Shown in pieces: positions 54,126 to 64,000 of a stretch of DNA of 64,000 nt. Position 1 is the stretch's first letter; each line of letters opens with the position of its first letter. The translations under genes and the position numbers were made by a program. Location: NCBI RefSeq assembly GCF_019654915.1, contig NZ_BPET01000001.1:62001-126000 (forward strand), read 5' to 3'. The notes beneath the pieces were generated by a model. It saw nothing but the letters and a program-made list of their open reading frames with translations. It did not search any database and was not told where the DNA came from. The stretch is from Shewanella sp. MBTL60-007. Its GTDB lineage: Bacteria > Pseudomonadota > Gammaproteobacteria > Enterobacterales > Shewanellaceae.

Positions 54126-54225
54126 CTATCTACCTTGTATGGCAAGTTATGGGTTAACAGTAACAGCCACGTAGTAGAAATACTCATAAATTTTTGTTTA
54201 ATCGCTGCGGTTAGAGAAGAAAGAG

Positions 54226-54262
54226 AAAAACCCTGACTAAATGATTGCTCACTTAATCAGGG
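54226..54262 (-). terminator. terminator after RND operon
   Basis: CCCTGACTAA and TTAATCAGGG pair with one wobble; a T run follows on the minus strand. Confidence 0.8.
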
Positions 54263-54319
54263 GCGCCGGGAAGCGTTTGGGGTTGATGTAACTTTTTACT
54301 TAAGAGTCGACCTCCCTAT

Positions 54320-57300
54320 TCAGGCCTGCTTAGCAGGGTAAGGAATTCTGAAGGCTAAGGTATAGGTCACCGGCAAAACGATTAGGGTTAAGACCGAGGC
54401 AAAACCTAAACCGAAGATAATCGTAATAGCCATCGAACCAAAGAAAGCATCCGATAGCAGCGGCAGCATACCCAACATGGTAGTAATGGCTGCCATCAAT
54501 ACTGGTCTCACCCGGCTCACGGCTGAATCAACAACCGCCTGATAAGCTTCTTTACCTTGGGACAGCTCAAGGTTTATCTGATCCACTAATACGATGCCGT
54601 TCTTGATGATCATGCCAGTTAAACTCAGCAGGCCAAGTAGTGCCATAAAGCTAAAGGGCGCATCGAATAGCAGTAGACCAGAGACCACGCCAATCAGTGA
54701 TAGTGGTACGGTAAACCAGATCACTAGTGGCTGCCTGACCGAGTTAAACAGCAGCACAGTGATAAGAAACATCGCCAAGTAACCGAGTGGGATAGAGCTA
54801 AATACCGACTCCTGTGCCTCCATTGAGGTTTCATATTCGCCGCCCCATTCAAGCTCGTACCCCGCAGGCAGCGGGATCGCTTCGATGTCTGCTTTTACTT
54901 TTCTAAATACCGAGTCGGCGGTTTCACCCGTGCCGTTAACTGGATCGGCAAGCACTGAGATCACTCGCTTACGATCACGGCGCATGATCAAAGGATCTTC
55001 CCATTCGGTACTAAAATCAGACACCACCTGAGTGACTGGCACAAAGGTATTATTCTCGCTGCTCCACACTTGTAGCTTCCAGATACTCTGGGCATCGAGT
55101 CGCTCCTCGTCCGGTGCGCGGGCAATGATCGGCAATAGGTGGCTATTCTCGCGATAGGTGCCGATCTGTTTACCACTAAAGTTAGTCAGTAGGGCATTGT
55201 CGAGATCTTGCTTGCTGATCCCTGTTTCACGGGCTTGAGCCAGTGCCAATTGTGGCCTCACTAAAGTCACTTGATTGCGCCAGTTGTGCCTTACGCCTAC
55301 GGCCGTTGGCTCAGCCTTTAATATATCTTCGGCCTGTACTGCCAGCTGACGCAATACCTGAGGATCTTCGCCATAGAAGCGCGCCTCAATCTTAGCGGCT
55401 GGGCTTGGGCCGTTTTCCATATACTTGAAACGATATTGAGCCTCGGGAAATTTAAGGCTGAGCTCTCGCTCAAGCACCCGCATATACTGATTAAGCGTCT
55501 GTAGATCTTTCATCTCTAACAAGATCTGCCCGTACGCTTTGTAGCCCTTTTCTGGCACATAGGAGAGCACGAAGCGCTGGGCGCCTTGGCCAATGACAGT
55601 AGTCAGGTTTACCAGCCCAGTGTCGTGCTCCTTTTGCTGCTGTAGCAGGTCTGTTTCGATGCGACTCAGTAGTCGCTCGGTAGCCTTGATATCTGAGCCT
55701 TCAGGCATCCATACATCGATAAAGAACATAGGCGTGTTCGATGCCGGGAAGAAGACATTTTTAACATAGCCAAAACCGACCACAGATGAGATAAGCGCGG
55801 CGATAACTAAGGTAAGCGTTAGTCCTCTAAAGCGCATGGCAAAGTTGAGGCTGTGGCGGTACAGACCAAATAACCAGCCCTTGTAGGGATCGTCGTTGTC
55901 ATCATTGCTCACCACGCCATCTTTGAACATCAGATTGCAGAAAAACGGCGTTAAGGTCATCGCGGTGATCCAGCTAATAAATAGCGAGATCAGTAAAACT
56001 TGAAACAGAGAGGCACAAAATTCTCCCGTGGCATTATCAGACAAGCCAATAGGCGCAAAGGCTATGATGGCGATAATGGTGGCGCCAAGTAGTGGCCACT
56101 GGGTTTGTGAGATCACCTGTTTAGCGGTTTCTAAACGGCTTTGCCCCCGTTTAATGCCGATTAAGATCCCTTCGGTCACCACGATCGCATTGTCGACCAG
56201 CATACCTAGAGCGATGATCAAGGCGCCAAGAGAGATGATCTGTAGTTCGATGTTGAGAATGTTCATCATCACAAAGGTGCCGAGGATCGTCAGTAGCAGC
56301 ACTAAACCCATCAATAGGCCAGAACGAACGCCCATAAAGATAAGTAGTACTCCAATGACGATCGCAACTGACTCTGCCAAGTTAACCAGAAAGCCATTGA
56401 CCGTCTGGTCCACCATCTTGCTCTGATCGTAAACCGTATCCAGTGTCATACCGATAGGCAGCTCGCTATAAAGCTCGCTCATACGCTGATTGACCGCCTC
56501 GCCAACCTTAACCACGTTGACGCCGCTAGAGAAGGCGATGCCGACAGACAGCGCTTGTTTGCCATCGGCATGGTAGATATTCGATGGAGTTTCTTCTGTG
56601 TCTTTGTAGATCTTAGCGATATCGCCTAAATAGATAAGCTTAGGGCTACCCGGCGGACTGATCAGCAAGCGTTCCATCTGCTGCACGTTATCAAACTCAC
56701 CCGTTGGATGAATACGGATGCGGTTGTCGCCAACCAGCATACTGCCAGCATTAGAGACCACGTTCTGGCTGTTGATAAGGCCATAGATATAGTTCTGATC
56801 TAAGCCTAAGGCGTTGAGTTTTTGTTGTGAGATCTCAACCACCACCTGCTCATTGACGATCCCTGCGATGGTGACCTTCTTGATCCCATCAACAAGTACT
56901 AATTCTCGACGCAAAAAGTCGGCATAGTTTTGCAGCTCTCGGTCACTATAGCCATCACCACTGACATTGAGCAAGATGCCATAAACATCGCCAAAGTCAT
57001 CGATAACAGAGGGGGCATGCACGCCCGGTGGCAGTTCTACCGCCTTGTCGTTAACCTTACGGCGCACTTCATCCCACACCTGAGGCAGTTCGCTGGCGTC
57101 ATAATTCTCTTTGATCTCAATTTCAATCTGCGACAGGCCAGCGCTGTTGACCGAGGTGATATGTTTGATGCCATCGAGTTGTTGCAGTGCATCTTCAAGA
57201 GGCAGGGTCACTTCCTCTTCCACCTGCTCAGGTGATGCGCCAGGGTAGGCGGTGACCACCAAGGCCTGCTTGATGGTGAATTCGGGGAACTCTAGCTGAC

Positions 57301-57397
57301 CTAAGCTAAAAAATGAGATAGTGCCACCAATTAGGAGTAGCAGTGCAAACATCCAGCTAATGACTTTGTGGGTTATGGAATATTCAGCAAAATTCAT
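54320..57397 (-). CDS. RND-family efflux permease (HAE1 type)
   Basis: Start at ATG 57397 (a TTG one codon earlier is less likely). The 1025-residue protein has the RND duplication, with twelve membrane helices and two large periplasmic loops. The TM4 relay region reads GMLVDNAIVVTEG, with one of the usual two Asp residues replaced by Asn. The TM10 Lys is present in MIIKNGIVLVDQ. This pattern fits HAE1-type drug pumps, not CzcA metal pumps. It partners with the adaptor just upstream; the TolC component is elsewhere. Confidence 0.92.
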   Translation of the reverse strand: MNFAEYSITHKVISWMFALLLLIGGTISFFSLGQLEFPEFTIKQALVVTAYPGASPEQVEEEVTLPLEDALQQLDGIKHITSVNSAGLSQIEIEIKENYDASELPQVWDEVRRKVNDKAVELPPGVHAPSVIDDFGDVYGILLNVSGDGYSDRELQNYADFLRRELVLVDGIKKVTIAGIVNEQVVVEISQQKLNALGLDQNYIYGLINSQNVVSNAGSMLVGDNRIRIHPTGEFDNVQQMERLLISPPGSPKLIYLGDIAKIYKDTEETPSNIYHADGKQALSVGIAFSSGVNVVKVGEAVNQRMSELYSELPIGMTLDTVYDQSKMVDQTVNGFLVNLAESVAIVIGVLLIFMGVRSGLLMGLVLLLTILGTFVMMNILNIELQIISLGALIIALGMLVDNAIVVTEGILIGIKRGQSRLETAKQVISQTQWPLLGATIIAIIAFAPIGLSDNATGEFCASLFQVLLISLFISWITAMTLTPFFCNLMFKDGVVSNDDNDDPYKGWLFGLYRHSLNFAMRFRGLTLTLVIAALISSVVGFGYVKNVFFPASNTPMFFIDVWMPEGSDIKATERLLSRIETDLLQQQKEHDTGLVNLTTVIGQGAQRFVLSYVPEKGYKAYGQILLEMKDLQTLNQYMRVLERELSLKFPEAQYRFKYMENGPSPAAKIEARFYGEDPQVLRQLAVQAEDILKAEPTAVGVRHNWRNQVTLVRPQLALAQARETGISKQDLDNALLTNFSGKQIGTYRENSHLLPIIARAPDEERLDAQSIWKLQVWSSENNTFVPVTQVVSDFSTEWEDPLIMRRDRKRVISVLADPVNGTGETADSVFRKVKADIEAIPLPAGYELEWGGEYETSMEAQESVFSSIPLGYLAMFLITVLLFNSVRQPLVIWFTVPLSLIGVVSGLLLFDAPFSFMALLGLLSLTGMIIKNGIVLVDQINLELSQGKEAYQAVVDSAVSRVRPVLMAAITTMLGMLPLLSDAFFGSMAITIIFGLGFASVLTLIVLPVTYTLAFRIPYPAKQA

Positions 57398-57469
57398 CAA
57401 TTAAATCTCTTGTAAAGCAGGCGAATAGCAGCGTTTAAGCGGTATCAATGGGTAGTAAAGAGGGAGGCG

Positions 57470-58552
57470 TTATACGCCTCTTTGCCAACGTAGTGGTTTG
57501 ACTTCAAGCCCTTCAGACAGGTACTGCACACCTGCAACAACCACTTTGTCGCCCGCCTTGATACCATCGATGATCTCGATGCCATCGGTGGTGACCTTAC
57601 CTAGCGTTACTATCTGTTGGTTGACTTTGCCGTGTTTGCTGTCATAGGCCCAAACCACGCTTTGACCATCTTGGTCGCGCTTGCTGATAGCGCTAGGGGG
57701 AAGGATGGCCGTTACCGATAGGGAGTTTCGCTTGGCAAGATCCATGGTGAGTTCGGCGGTCATCCCTGGCAGTACCGTCATGTTGCTTGGGCGAGGCAGG
57801 GTAAATACCACCTCATAGCTTTGGGTGCCTGGCGTCACTTGCGTAGCGTGCTCTTTTAACAGTGCGGGGTAGCTGCTGCTAGGGTCATTGGCAAATCGCA
57901 CCACAGGCTGAGTGATAGCATTTGGATTAAATTGAGTCACCTTGCTGGCGAGTGACTCTGGCACCTGAATGACGACATCGATATCGCTATCTTTTTGCAG
58001 CACCAGTACTGGCTGGTTCGCCTGTACCATCTGGTAGTTGTCGATAGCGATTTTCGCCACTGTGCCATCGTAAGGGGCGGTTAATTCGGTATAGCTGAGT
58101 TGATCTTGAGCGCTTGCAAGATTGGCTTTCGACGATTTTAGTTGCGCCGAGGCGAGATCGTATTCCGCCTGTGAGATCAGCTCACGGCGCAGCAGTTCGC
58201 CTTTACGTTTAAAGTCTGCCTTAGCTAACTCGTAATCGGCCTCACGATTCAGCAGGGTGTTTTGTGCATCCCGTCTATCTAAGCGCGCCAATACAGCGCC
58301 TCTTTTAACCTGTTGGCCTTCGACTAAGTTCAACTCTACTAAGTGTCCCGGCAGTCTAAAGGCAAGCTCTGCTTGTTTGGTCGCGGCAACTTTGGCGGGG
58401 AAGGTGCGCAGTGAACCTGCATTGATATCGTCGATTTCAAGCAGTTTAACGGGCCGCACACTTGGCTTTGCCACCTCGCTAGACTCTGCGTTACAACCTG
58501 AAACGAGTGCCGCCAAGAGGAGCAGTGAGAGTGAAGTAGTCAGGTTTTTCAT
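57470..58552 (-). CDS. RND periplasmic adaptor lipoprotein
   Basis: The 360-residue adaptor has a lipoprotein signal (LLLLAALVSGC, with Cys20). Its biotinyl/lipoyl half starts FRLPGHLVELNLVEGQQV, followed by an alpha-hairpin and the second half ELTAPYDGTVAKIAIDNYQM. A beta-barrel and membrane-proximal domain complete it. It would link the RND pump to an outer membrane channel. The gene is first in the operon, divergent from the LysR gene, with dyads between them. Confidence 0.93.
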   Translation of the reverse strand: MKNLTTSLSLLLLAALVSGCNAESSEVAKPSVRPVKLLEIDDINAGSLRTFPAKVAATKQAELAFRLPGHLVELNLVEGQQVKRGAVLARLDRRDAQNTLLNREADYELAKADFKRKGELLRRELISQAEYDLASAQLKSSKANLASAQDQLSYTELTAPYDGTVAKIAIDNYQMVQANQPVLVLQKDSDIDVVIQVPESLASKVTQFNPNAITQPVVRFANDPSSSYPALLKEHATQVTPGTQSYEVVFTLPRPSNMTVLPGMTAELTMDLAKRNSLSVTAILPPSAISKRDQDGQSVVWAYDSKHGKVNQQIVTLGKVTTDGIEIIDGIKAGDKVVVAGVQYLSEGLEVKPLRWQRGV

Positions 58553-58623
58553 AACGCAAATTCCATATAACGAGATCTAATATTAGGGGGATCAAAGATA
58601 GCAGGCCTTAGTGTTGAGCAAAA

Positions 58624-58662
58624 TGGAATTATGTGGAATCATCAGTTCCGAAAAATGGAACT
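58624..58662. promoter_or_regulatory. direct and inverted TGGAAT/GGAAC half-sites in divergent promoter
   Basis: TGGAAT occurs at 58624-58629 and 58634-58639. The inverted repeat AGTTCC...GGAACT spans 58644-58662 with a 7-base gap. The position between the RND operon and the LysR gene fits a LysR-type binding region. Confidence 0.45.
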
Positions 58663-58745
58663 GCTTTCACTTGCTTTGCCGTCACAACTGTGAGCAAAGT
58701 GATCATTGCCCGTAGTCAGCACGTTAAATGTTAGAGATTTTTTAG

Positions 58746-59690
58746 ATGAAAACTGAAGATATTGCCCTGTTCCACCGAATTGTCGAAACTGGCAGTTTAG
58801 TCGAGGCTGCAGACATATTAAATCTGCCCAAATCGACCCTGAGTCGGCGTTTACAGGCGCTTGAGGATGAACTCAACGTTAAGCTGTTTCATCGTCAAAG
58901 TCGCGCCATGACGCTAACCGCATCGGGTAGCCATTTTTATAATAAAAGCACCGCGATGTTGGCCTCGCTGGAGCAGACGTTATCCGAGCTCAGCGGTGAA
59001 GAATCTGAGGTGACGGGTCACCTACGGATCTTGATCTTCCCTGTACCTGAACTCATGCACATTACCCATGCCATTTTTGAGTTTATGGATCTGCACCCAG
59101 AGCTCACCGTTGAGATCATCGTGAGTACAGAGCCGCAGGATATGATCCGCAACAATATTGATCTCGCCTTTATGCTAGAAGATGCCTTTAATGAAAATGA
59201 GATGGTCGCGCGCCACATCATTAGTGAAAGCGTGCATTTCTTCGCTAGTCCTGAGTACTTGAATAAAACGGGACGTCCCACTAGTCCAGATGAGTTACCC
59301 GAGCATAACTCGATCCTGTTTCGTTATCCTAACGGTCGTATTTTTAACGATGTGCCCTTTGGCAAAGATCGCACCCTATCGGTGAAAGGCAATCTATGTG
59401 TAAATAGTTTAGCGACCTGTTTAGAGGCGACGCTGATGGGGCGGGGGATCTCCATGATGCCGTTACCTTTTGCCAAAGAGCATATTGAAAGCGGCGAACT
59501 AGAGATGCTGTTTGAAGATGTAGAGCCCTATGAGGGCAAGTGTTTCTTAGTTTATCCGTCGCGGCGTTTTATCAGTTTAGCCAGTCAACGTTTTATCGAC
59601 TATATGATGAACGCGATGGAGGAGTGTATGCAAAGCGGTGGCTGCGACGGACGTATTAAGATCCGCGGTGCATTTAAGTCTATGATTTAA
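58746..59690 (+). CDS. LysR-type transcriptional regulator
   Basis: The 314-residue protein has an N-terminal helix-turn-helix (ALFHRIVETGSLVEAADILN, then LPKSTLSRRLQALEDELNVK). A co-inducer domain follows, with the typical LRILIFPVPELMHI, the LFEDVEPYEGKCFLVYPSRR stretch, and a C-terminal Cys cluster (EECMQSGGCDG). It is divergent from the RND efflux operon and is probably its regulator. The AaeR/CrgA-like subfamily is a guess. The inducer is unknown. Confidence 0.92.
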   Translation: MKTEDIALFHRIVETGSLVEAADILNLPKSTLSRRLQALEDELNVKLFHRQSRAMTLTASGSHFYNKSTAMLASLEQTLSELSGEESEVTGHLRILIFPVPELMHITHAIFEFMDLHPELTVEIIVSTEPQDMIRNNIDLAFMLEDAFNENEMVARHIISESVHFFASPEYLNKTGRPTSPDELPEHNSILFRYPNGRIFNDVPFGKDRTLSVKGNLCVNSLATCLEATLMGRGISMMPLPFAKEHIESGELEMLFEDVEPYEGKCFLVYPSRRFISLASQRFIDYMMNAMEECMQSGGCDGRIKIRGAFKSMI

Positions 59691-59729
59691 GGCATTACGC
59701 TCGATGTGCTAAGCATTCACTAAAAAGCA

Positions 59730-59757
59730 GCCAATGTCAGCTATCTGTGACATTGGC
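59730..59757. terminator. hairpin between LysR and cytochrome genes
   Basis: GCCAATGTCA and TGACATTGGC are perfect complements. T-rich flanks suit the minus strand best, but it may serve both genes. Confidence 0.8.
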
Positions 59758-59759
59758 TT

Positions 59760-60158
59760 CTAATTATCCTGAGCGCCTTCCTCGATCCACTCTTTTATCA
59801 CTTTGATCTGTTCGCTAGTCAACGGCTTACTTTCACCTTGGCTTAAATGATCGTCATGATGGGGCGGCATCTGAATAGACGTGTCGAGCTGATGGTCGAT
59901 AGCCAAGTATAATGTGCTCGATGCAGGGCTGCCGGCCACAATTACTGGGCCATTCTTAGTGCCGCGCATCAGGCTAGCATAGCTATCGAGCACTAACCCA
60001 GTGCGCACGGAGCCTTCTCCGGTATCTGAGTGGCACTCAATACAAGATGCTTGGAATATGGGCAGCACCTGATGTTTAAAGCTGATGTTGGGTTTTAGCC
60101 CGAGAAAGAACACCAGAAATATTATCGCGGTCAGCAGTGTGACTTTGAGGGCGGTCAT
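59760..60158 (-). CDS. small membrane-anchored cytochrome c-like protein
   Basis: The 132-residue protein starts after AAGGAGGT (very strong ribosome site, spacing 4). It has an N-terminal membrane helix (about 4-22), then one heme-binding CIECH in FQASCIECHSDTGEG. The likely axial Met is in DTSIQMPPHHDD, near the typical xMPP position. The fold resembles the PSCyt1-type domain. Likely a small electron-transfer or redox-sensing protein; partner unknown. Confidence 0.82.
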   Translation of the reverse strand: MTALKVTLLTAIIFLVFFLGLKPNISFKHQVLPIFQASCIECHSDTGEGSVRTGLVLDSYASLMRGTKNGPVIVAGSPASSTLYLAIDHQLDTSIQMPPHHDDHLSQGESKPLTSEQIKVIKEWIEEGAQDN

Positions 60159-60353
60159 AGGGACCTCCTTAGCTAAGGCATCGCATTAGTTAAGGCTTCG
60201 CATTCGCGAGCCTAAGTTTATCGTTTTCTTAAGTATAGTCGTGCTTGCTGGTTACTCTAGTGCCTCAGCCTCGAGTGATGACTTTTGGGGAGTTGATAGC
60301 TGAAATTTTGATATTGGACAAACTTTAAGCGGAAAATAACTTGCTTAATCGGG

Positions 60354-61010
60354 CTAATCAGCCGTCACTATGAGTCCGAGTGGCGCCAGTAGCTGCTCCT
60401 GTTGCCACTGGTTGATTATTACTCCATCGAGCTCCACCACGCGAGGATCTAACCCCTCTAGCTCAATCCGAGTCAGGTTAGCCCCTTTAAGCTCGAAGCT
60501 ACCCCATTGTTCAGGGGAAAACTCACCGCCGCTCAAGTCAGATCCTTTCATCGAGCTACCAGTCAGGTTAGCGCCGCGCCAGCGGTTATCGAACAGTTCG
60601 CACTCCTCTAACAATAACTCACTCAAGTCGGCATAAGCCAAGTTGCAGGCGGTGATATATGCCGAACAGAAATAACTTTTAGGCGTGATGTAATTGGCAA
60701 AGCTGGCACGGCTAAAGTCAGCCCCTTGCAGGTTAGAATCGCGCAGCTCTAGCCCATAACAGCGTGCACCTTTAAACAAAGCCATGCTCAAGTTGCAGTG
60801 CTTAAAGCTAGCACTGGTTAAGGTGGCATAGCTAAAGTCACAGCCCTCATCTTCGCCGAGGATAATAAACTTACACTGGATGAATTGTGCGTCGGTTAAA
60901 TCGCTATGGTTAAAGCGGCATTGGTAGAAGCTACAGCGCTCGAAGCGGGCATCTTGCAAGTCTTGATCGCTAAAGTCTTCGCGATTAAAGATTTGATCTA
61001 TGGCTTGCAT
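60354..61010 (-). CDS. qnr: Qnr-family pentapeptide repeat protein (quinolone resistance)
   Basis: The 218-residue protein is the same length as QnrA and built of pentapeptide repeats (A[DN]LxF pattern, for example GADFSRASFA and CNLAYADLS). The C-terminus GLDPRVVELDGVIINQWQQE and QLLAPLGLIV closely matches the conserved Qnr end. Qnr mimics DNA and protects gyrase and topoisomerase IV from quinolones; QnrA genes are known to come from Shewanella chromosomes. It starts seven bases after AAGGAG and lies 30 bp after a MATE pump gene on the same strand. No LexA box seen. Confidence 0.92.
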   Translation of the reverse strand: MQAIDQIFNREDFSDQDLQDARFERCSFYQCRFNHSDLTDAQFIQCKFIILGEDEGCDFSYATLTSASFKHCNLSMALFKGARCYGLELRDSNLQGADFSRASFANYITPKSYFCSAYITACNLAYADLSELLLEECELFDNRWRGANLTGSSMKGSDLSGGEFSPEQWGSFELKGANLTRIELEGLDPRVVELDGVIINQWQQEQLLAPLGLIVTAD

Positions 61011-61040
61011 GGTGTCGCTCCTTAGCGTTTTGTATCAGCG

Positions 61041-62402
61041 TTAAGCTTGGCTCACCCGAATGTCGGTCTTCTCAGGTTCAGTGATCCGAGTCGCCAAGAT
61101 ATAACAGGCTATGCCCATGATGGCGTTCGTGATAGGCAATGCCAAGAGTAAGCCTTTTACGCCGCCTAAGTATGAGCCCAGTGCAGCTAGCGGTAACATG
61201 ATTAAAAACAGGCGGCAGACATTGAGAATTAAAGAGCTCATCGGCCTATGGTAAGCATTGAGTGAGGTTGCCACTAAGATCACTATACCTAACGGACCGT
61301 AAGCGGCAGGCAGCACTAAGATATAGAAGGTTAGCCACTCTATCACCTGCGGGTCGTCACTAAACAGCTGGGCGAGAGGCTGGGCTAAAAACAACAGTGG
61401 CAGGTAGATAAGGGTCTGGAATACCAGTACAAACCTAAGCGATAGCAAGAGTGCATTGCGGGCGCGTCTTGTCTGCCCAGCACCTAAGTTTTGCGCCACA
61501 AACGGTACGAGACTCGATGACAGCGCCATCACTGCAATCAGCATCACCGACTCTAAACGGGTACCCGCACCAAAGGCGGCCACCGCGCTGTGATCGATAC
61601 GGGCCAGCATCGCCATAATAATGGCATTGGCTAATGGGTTAAGTAGGTTCATCAGCGCTGCTGGCTGGGCAATATGGGCGAGTTGCTTCCAGTTACACTT
61701 GAGCCGCTTAATATTAGGCTCGACAAAATCCACAAGGTGACGCTTAAAGATCAGCAGATGGGTCGATAGCGACAGCGCCACCACCCAAGAGATCACCGTC
61801 GCAATCGCCGCGCCCTCGATCTCTAAGCGGGGAAAGGGCCCGATACCAAAAATCAGCAGCGGGTCGAGAATAAGGTTAATCAGCGCCGCTAGCATCATGA
61901 TCTTAGCGGGGGATTTTGTATCGCCGGTGGCGCGCAGCCCCTGATTACCCACCATCAAAAGCACCAGCAGTGGCGCGCCTAAGTACCAGATAAACATATA
62001 GTCATGAATAAGCGGCAGGCTAGAGTCGTTAGCGCCAAGCAGGCTAAATAGCGGGTCGATCCACAGACTGCCTAATAGCGAGATAAAGGCAATCAACAAG
62101 AAGGTCAGCATCAAGGCATCGTGTAAGAACACTTTGGCCTTGTTGGCATGGCCGCCACCAATTAAGCGCCCCAAATTGGTCGATACGCCAGCACCAATGC
62201 CAATGGCAATACTGGTAATAATTAGGGTCACCGGGAAGGTAAAGCTGATGGCAGCTAGGGACTCTGTACCTAACTGGCTGATGAAAAAAGTGTCAACGAG
62301 GCTGAACCCGAGAATGGTTAAAATACCAATCAGGTTTGGAAGGCTCATATTTAGCAGTACACGACCAATTGGCTGGGTTAGCAGCCCGTGTCTGTCTCTC
62401 AT
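61041..62402 (-). CDS. MATE-family multidrug efflux pump
   Basis: The start is ATG 62402. An in-frame extension to 62546 would run into the groES promoter and is rejected. The 453-residue inner membrane protein has twelve hydrophobic segments and the two-bundle MATE layout. Recognisable blocks include LVDTFFISQLGTESLAAISF, GNQGLRATGDTKSPAKIMM and a similar second-half block near VPFVAQNLGAGQTRRARNAL. NorM-like MATEs export cationic drugs, including fluoroquinolones, with sodium or protons. The next gene, 30 bp on, is a qnr, probably co-transcribed. Confidence 0.93.
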   Translation of the reverse strand: MRDRHGLLTQPIGRVLLNMSLPNLIGILTILGFSLVDTFFISQLGTESLAAISFTFPVTLIITSIAIGIGAGVSTNLGRLIGGGHANKAKVFLHDALMLTFLLIAFISLLGSLWIDPLFSLLGANDSSLPLIHDYMFIWYLGAPLLVLLMVGNQGLRATGDTKSPAKIMMLAALINLILDPLLIFGIGPFPRLEIEGAAIATVISWVVALSLSTHLLIFKRHLVDFVEPNIKRLKCNWKQLAHIAQPAALMNLLNPLANAIIMAMLARIDHSAVAAFGAGTRLESVMLIAVMALSSSLVPFVAQNLGAGQTRRARNALLLSLRFVLVFQTLIYLPLLFLAQPLAQLFSDDPQVIEWLTFYILVLPAAYGPLGIVILVATSLNAYHRPMSSLILNVCRLFLIMLPLAALGSYLGGVKGLLLALPITNAIMGIACYILATRITEPEKTDIRVSQA

Positions 62403-62505
62403 GGGGAAGTCTTGCCTAGTCTTTGCTCGGAGGGCGATTCTATCAGGAATGGTACGCTTTTTATAAAACACAGTTAAAAAAAATGGATTTATTTTGTAAA
62501 TAGGG

Positions 62506-62532
62506 CTTGGATCTGCTGACATTGACCCCCAT
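62506..62532 (+). promoter_or_regulatory. sigma-32 (heat-shock) promoter of groESL
   Basis: CTTGGA (62506-62511) and CCCCAT (62527-62532), with a gap close to the sigma-32 consensus CTTGAA-N13-17-CCCCAT, lie about 118 bp upstream of groES. It also argues against an N-terminal extension of the divergent MATE gene. Confidence 0.75.
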
Positions 62533-62650
62533 GTATCGAACATCAAGCGATACTTTTGCTTTTACTAAAGTGAGTTCAAGCAAAGTCGTTACTAACTATA
62601 CTCGTCTGACACTGAGTTCAGGCAAACAAAAATAATAGGAGCATCCATCG

Positions 62651-62941
62651 ATGAACATTCGTCCATTACATGATCGTGTCATTGTTAAGCGTTCAGAAGT
62701 TGAATCAAAGTCAGCTGGTGGCATCGTACTAACAGGTAGTGCTGCTGAACAATCTAGCCGCGGTGAAGTTCTTGCTGTAGGCAATGGACGCATTCTTGAA
62801 AACGGCAACGTAATGCCTTTAGATGTTAAAGTTGGCGATATCGTTATCTTCAACGAAGGTTACGGCGTGAAGAAAGAGAAGATTGATGGTGAAGAAGTTC
62901 TGATCCTATCTGAATCAGATCTTATGGCTGTAGTGGGTTAA
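62651..62941 (+). CDS. groES: co-chaperonin GroES
   Basis: The 96-residue protein matches GroES fully: [29 protein letters not shown] (mobile loop), GKVLAVG-like EVLAVGNG, and a conserved C-terminus [10 protein letters not shown]. It caps GroEL to fold client proteins. The start is about nine bases after AGGAG. It precedes groEL by 87 bp in one operon under a sigma-32-like promoter. Confidence 0.98.
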   Translation: MNIRPLHDRVIVKRSEVESKSAGGIVLTGSAAEQSSRGEVLAVGNGRILENGNVMPLDVKVGDIVIFNEGYGVKKEKIDGEEVLILSESDLMAVVG

Positions 62942-62956
62942 TCCCAGCTCTTGTAA

Positions 62957-64000
<1,044 letters not shown>

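Noticed and set aside
56028..56426. 132-codon plus-strand ORF inside the RND permease gene
   Set aside because: It is a shadow frame of a well-supported gene on the other strand.
57398..57400. TTG start for the RND permease
   Set aside because: The ATG three bases later fits the ribosome site and is the usual start.
62403..62546. N-terminal extension of the MATE gene
   Set aside because: It has no MATE-like sequence and overlaps the sigma-32-like groESL promoter.

Overview
The window looks like chromosomal DNA of a marine gammaproteobacterium, most likely Shewanella. The support is the mix of gene families (TorF-type porin, DUF3016, DUF4240, DUF3530, DarP, RraB, RapA, a QnrA-like pentapeptide protein, an ArsJ-type arsenate module), the moderate GC content, and short intergenic hairpin terminators. 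I saw no tRNA, rRNA, CRISPR array, insertion sequence or prophage. Species cannot be assigned by eye.

Layout. 1-4124: the end of a TolC/HlyD/two-permease export operon. 4204-10411: a large Ig-like surface lipoprotein, darP, a tiny membrane ORF, pmbA and a lipoprotein hydrolase. 10533-15196: an arsenic island, with an ArsR operator, arsR, the arsenite pump acr3, ArsJ-associated GAPDH and arsJ. About 780 bp of nested intergenic repeats separate the last two. 15448-20140: an AGCS amino-acid symporter, a TorF-like porin, an HU protein, a two-receiver regulator and a membrane protein. 20307-30839: small envelope genes, an EAL-CBS-GGDEF protein, a TraB/GumN protein, a MaoC-type protein, fhs and an MscS-type channel. 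30932-34652: a 41-residue membrane ORF, then a probable zinc-uptake cluster (His/Cys-rich exported protein, His-rich porin, ZnuA-like and ZnuB-like proteins) with no ATPase. 34893-40866: plsC, rraB, a c-di-GMP/chemotaxis-like regulator pair, a crotonase, a YqhA-type protein and DUF3530. 41029-52176: rapA, a PIN-PhoH protein, a large hybrid histidine kinase and a metzincin-type protease. 52320-54125: four small unknown envelope proteins, one built of DFSK repeats. 54320-59690: an RND pump with a divergent LysR regulator. 59760-62402: a small cytochrome c, then a MATE pump followed 30 bp later by a Qnr-type gene. 62506-64000: a sigma-32-like promoter, groES and the start of groEL.

How the genes work together. 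The arsenic genes form two complementary routes. Acr3 exports arsenite, and GAPDH plus ArsJ convert and export arsenate as 1-arseno-3-phosphoglycerate. MATE-Qnr looks like a paired efflux and target-protection unit. The response regulator-CheC gene and the PAS-GGDEF gene lie 13 bp apart and probably form one signalling unit. The most unusual items are the DFSK-repeat protein, the MATE-Qnr pair, the repeat mosaic inside the ars cluster, the ATPase-less transporter clusters, and several small ORFs and clean inverted repeats.
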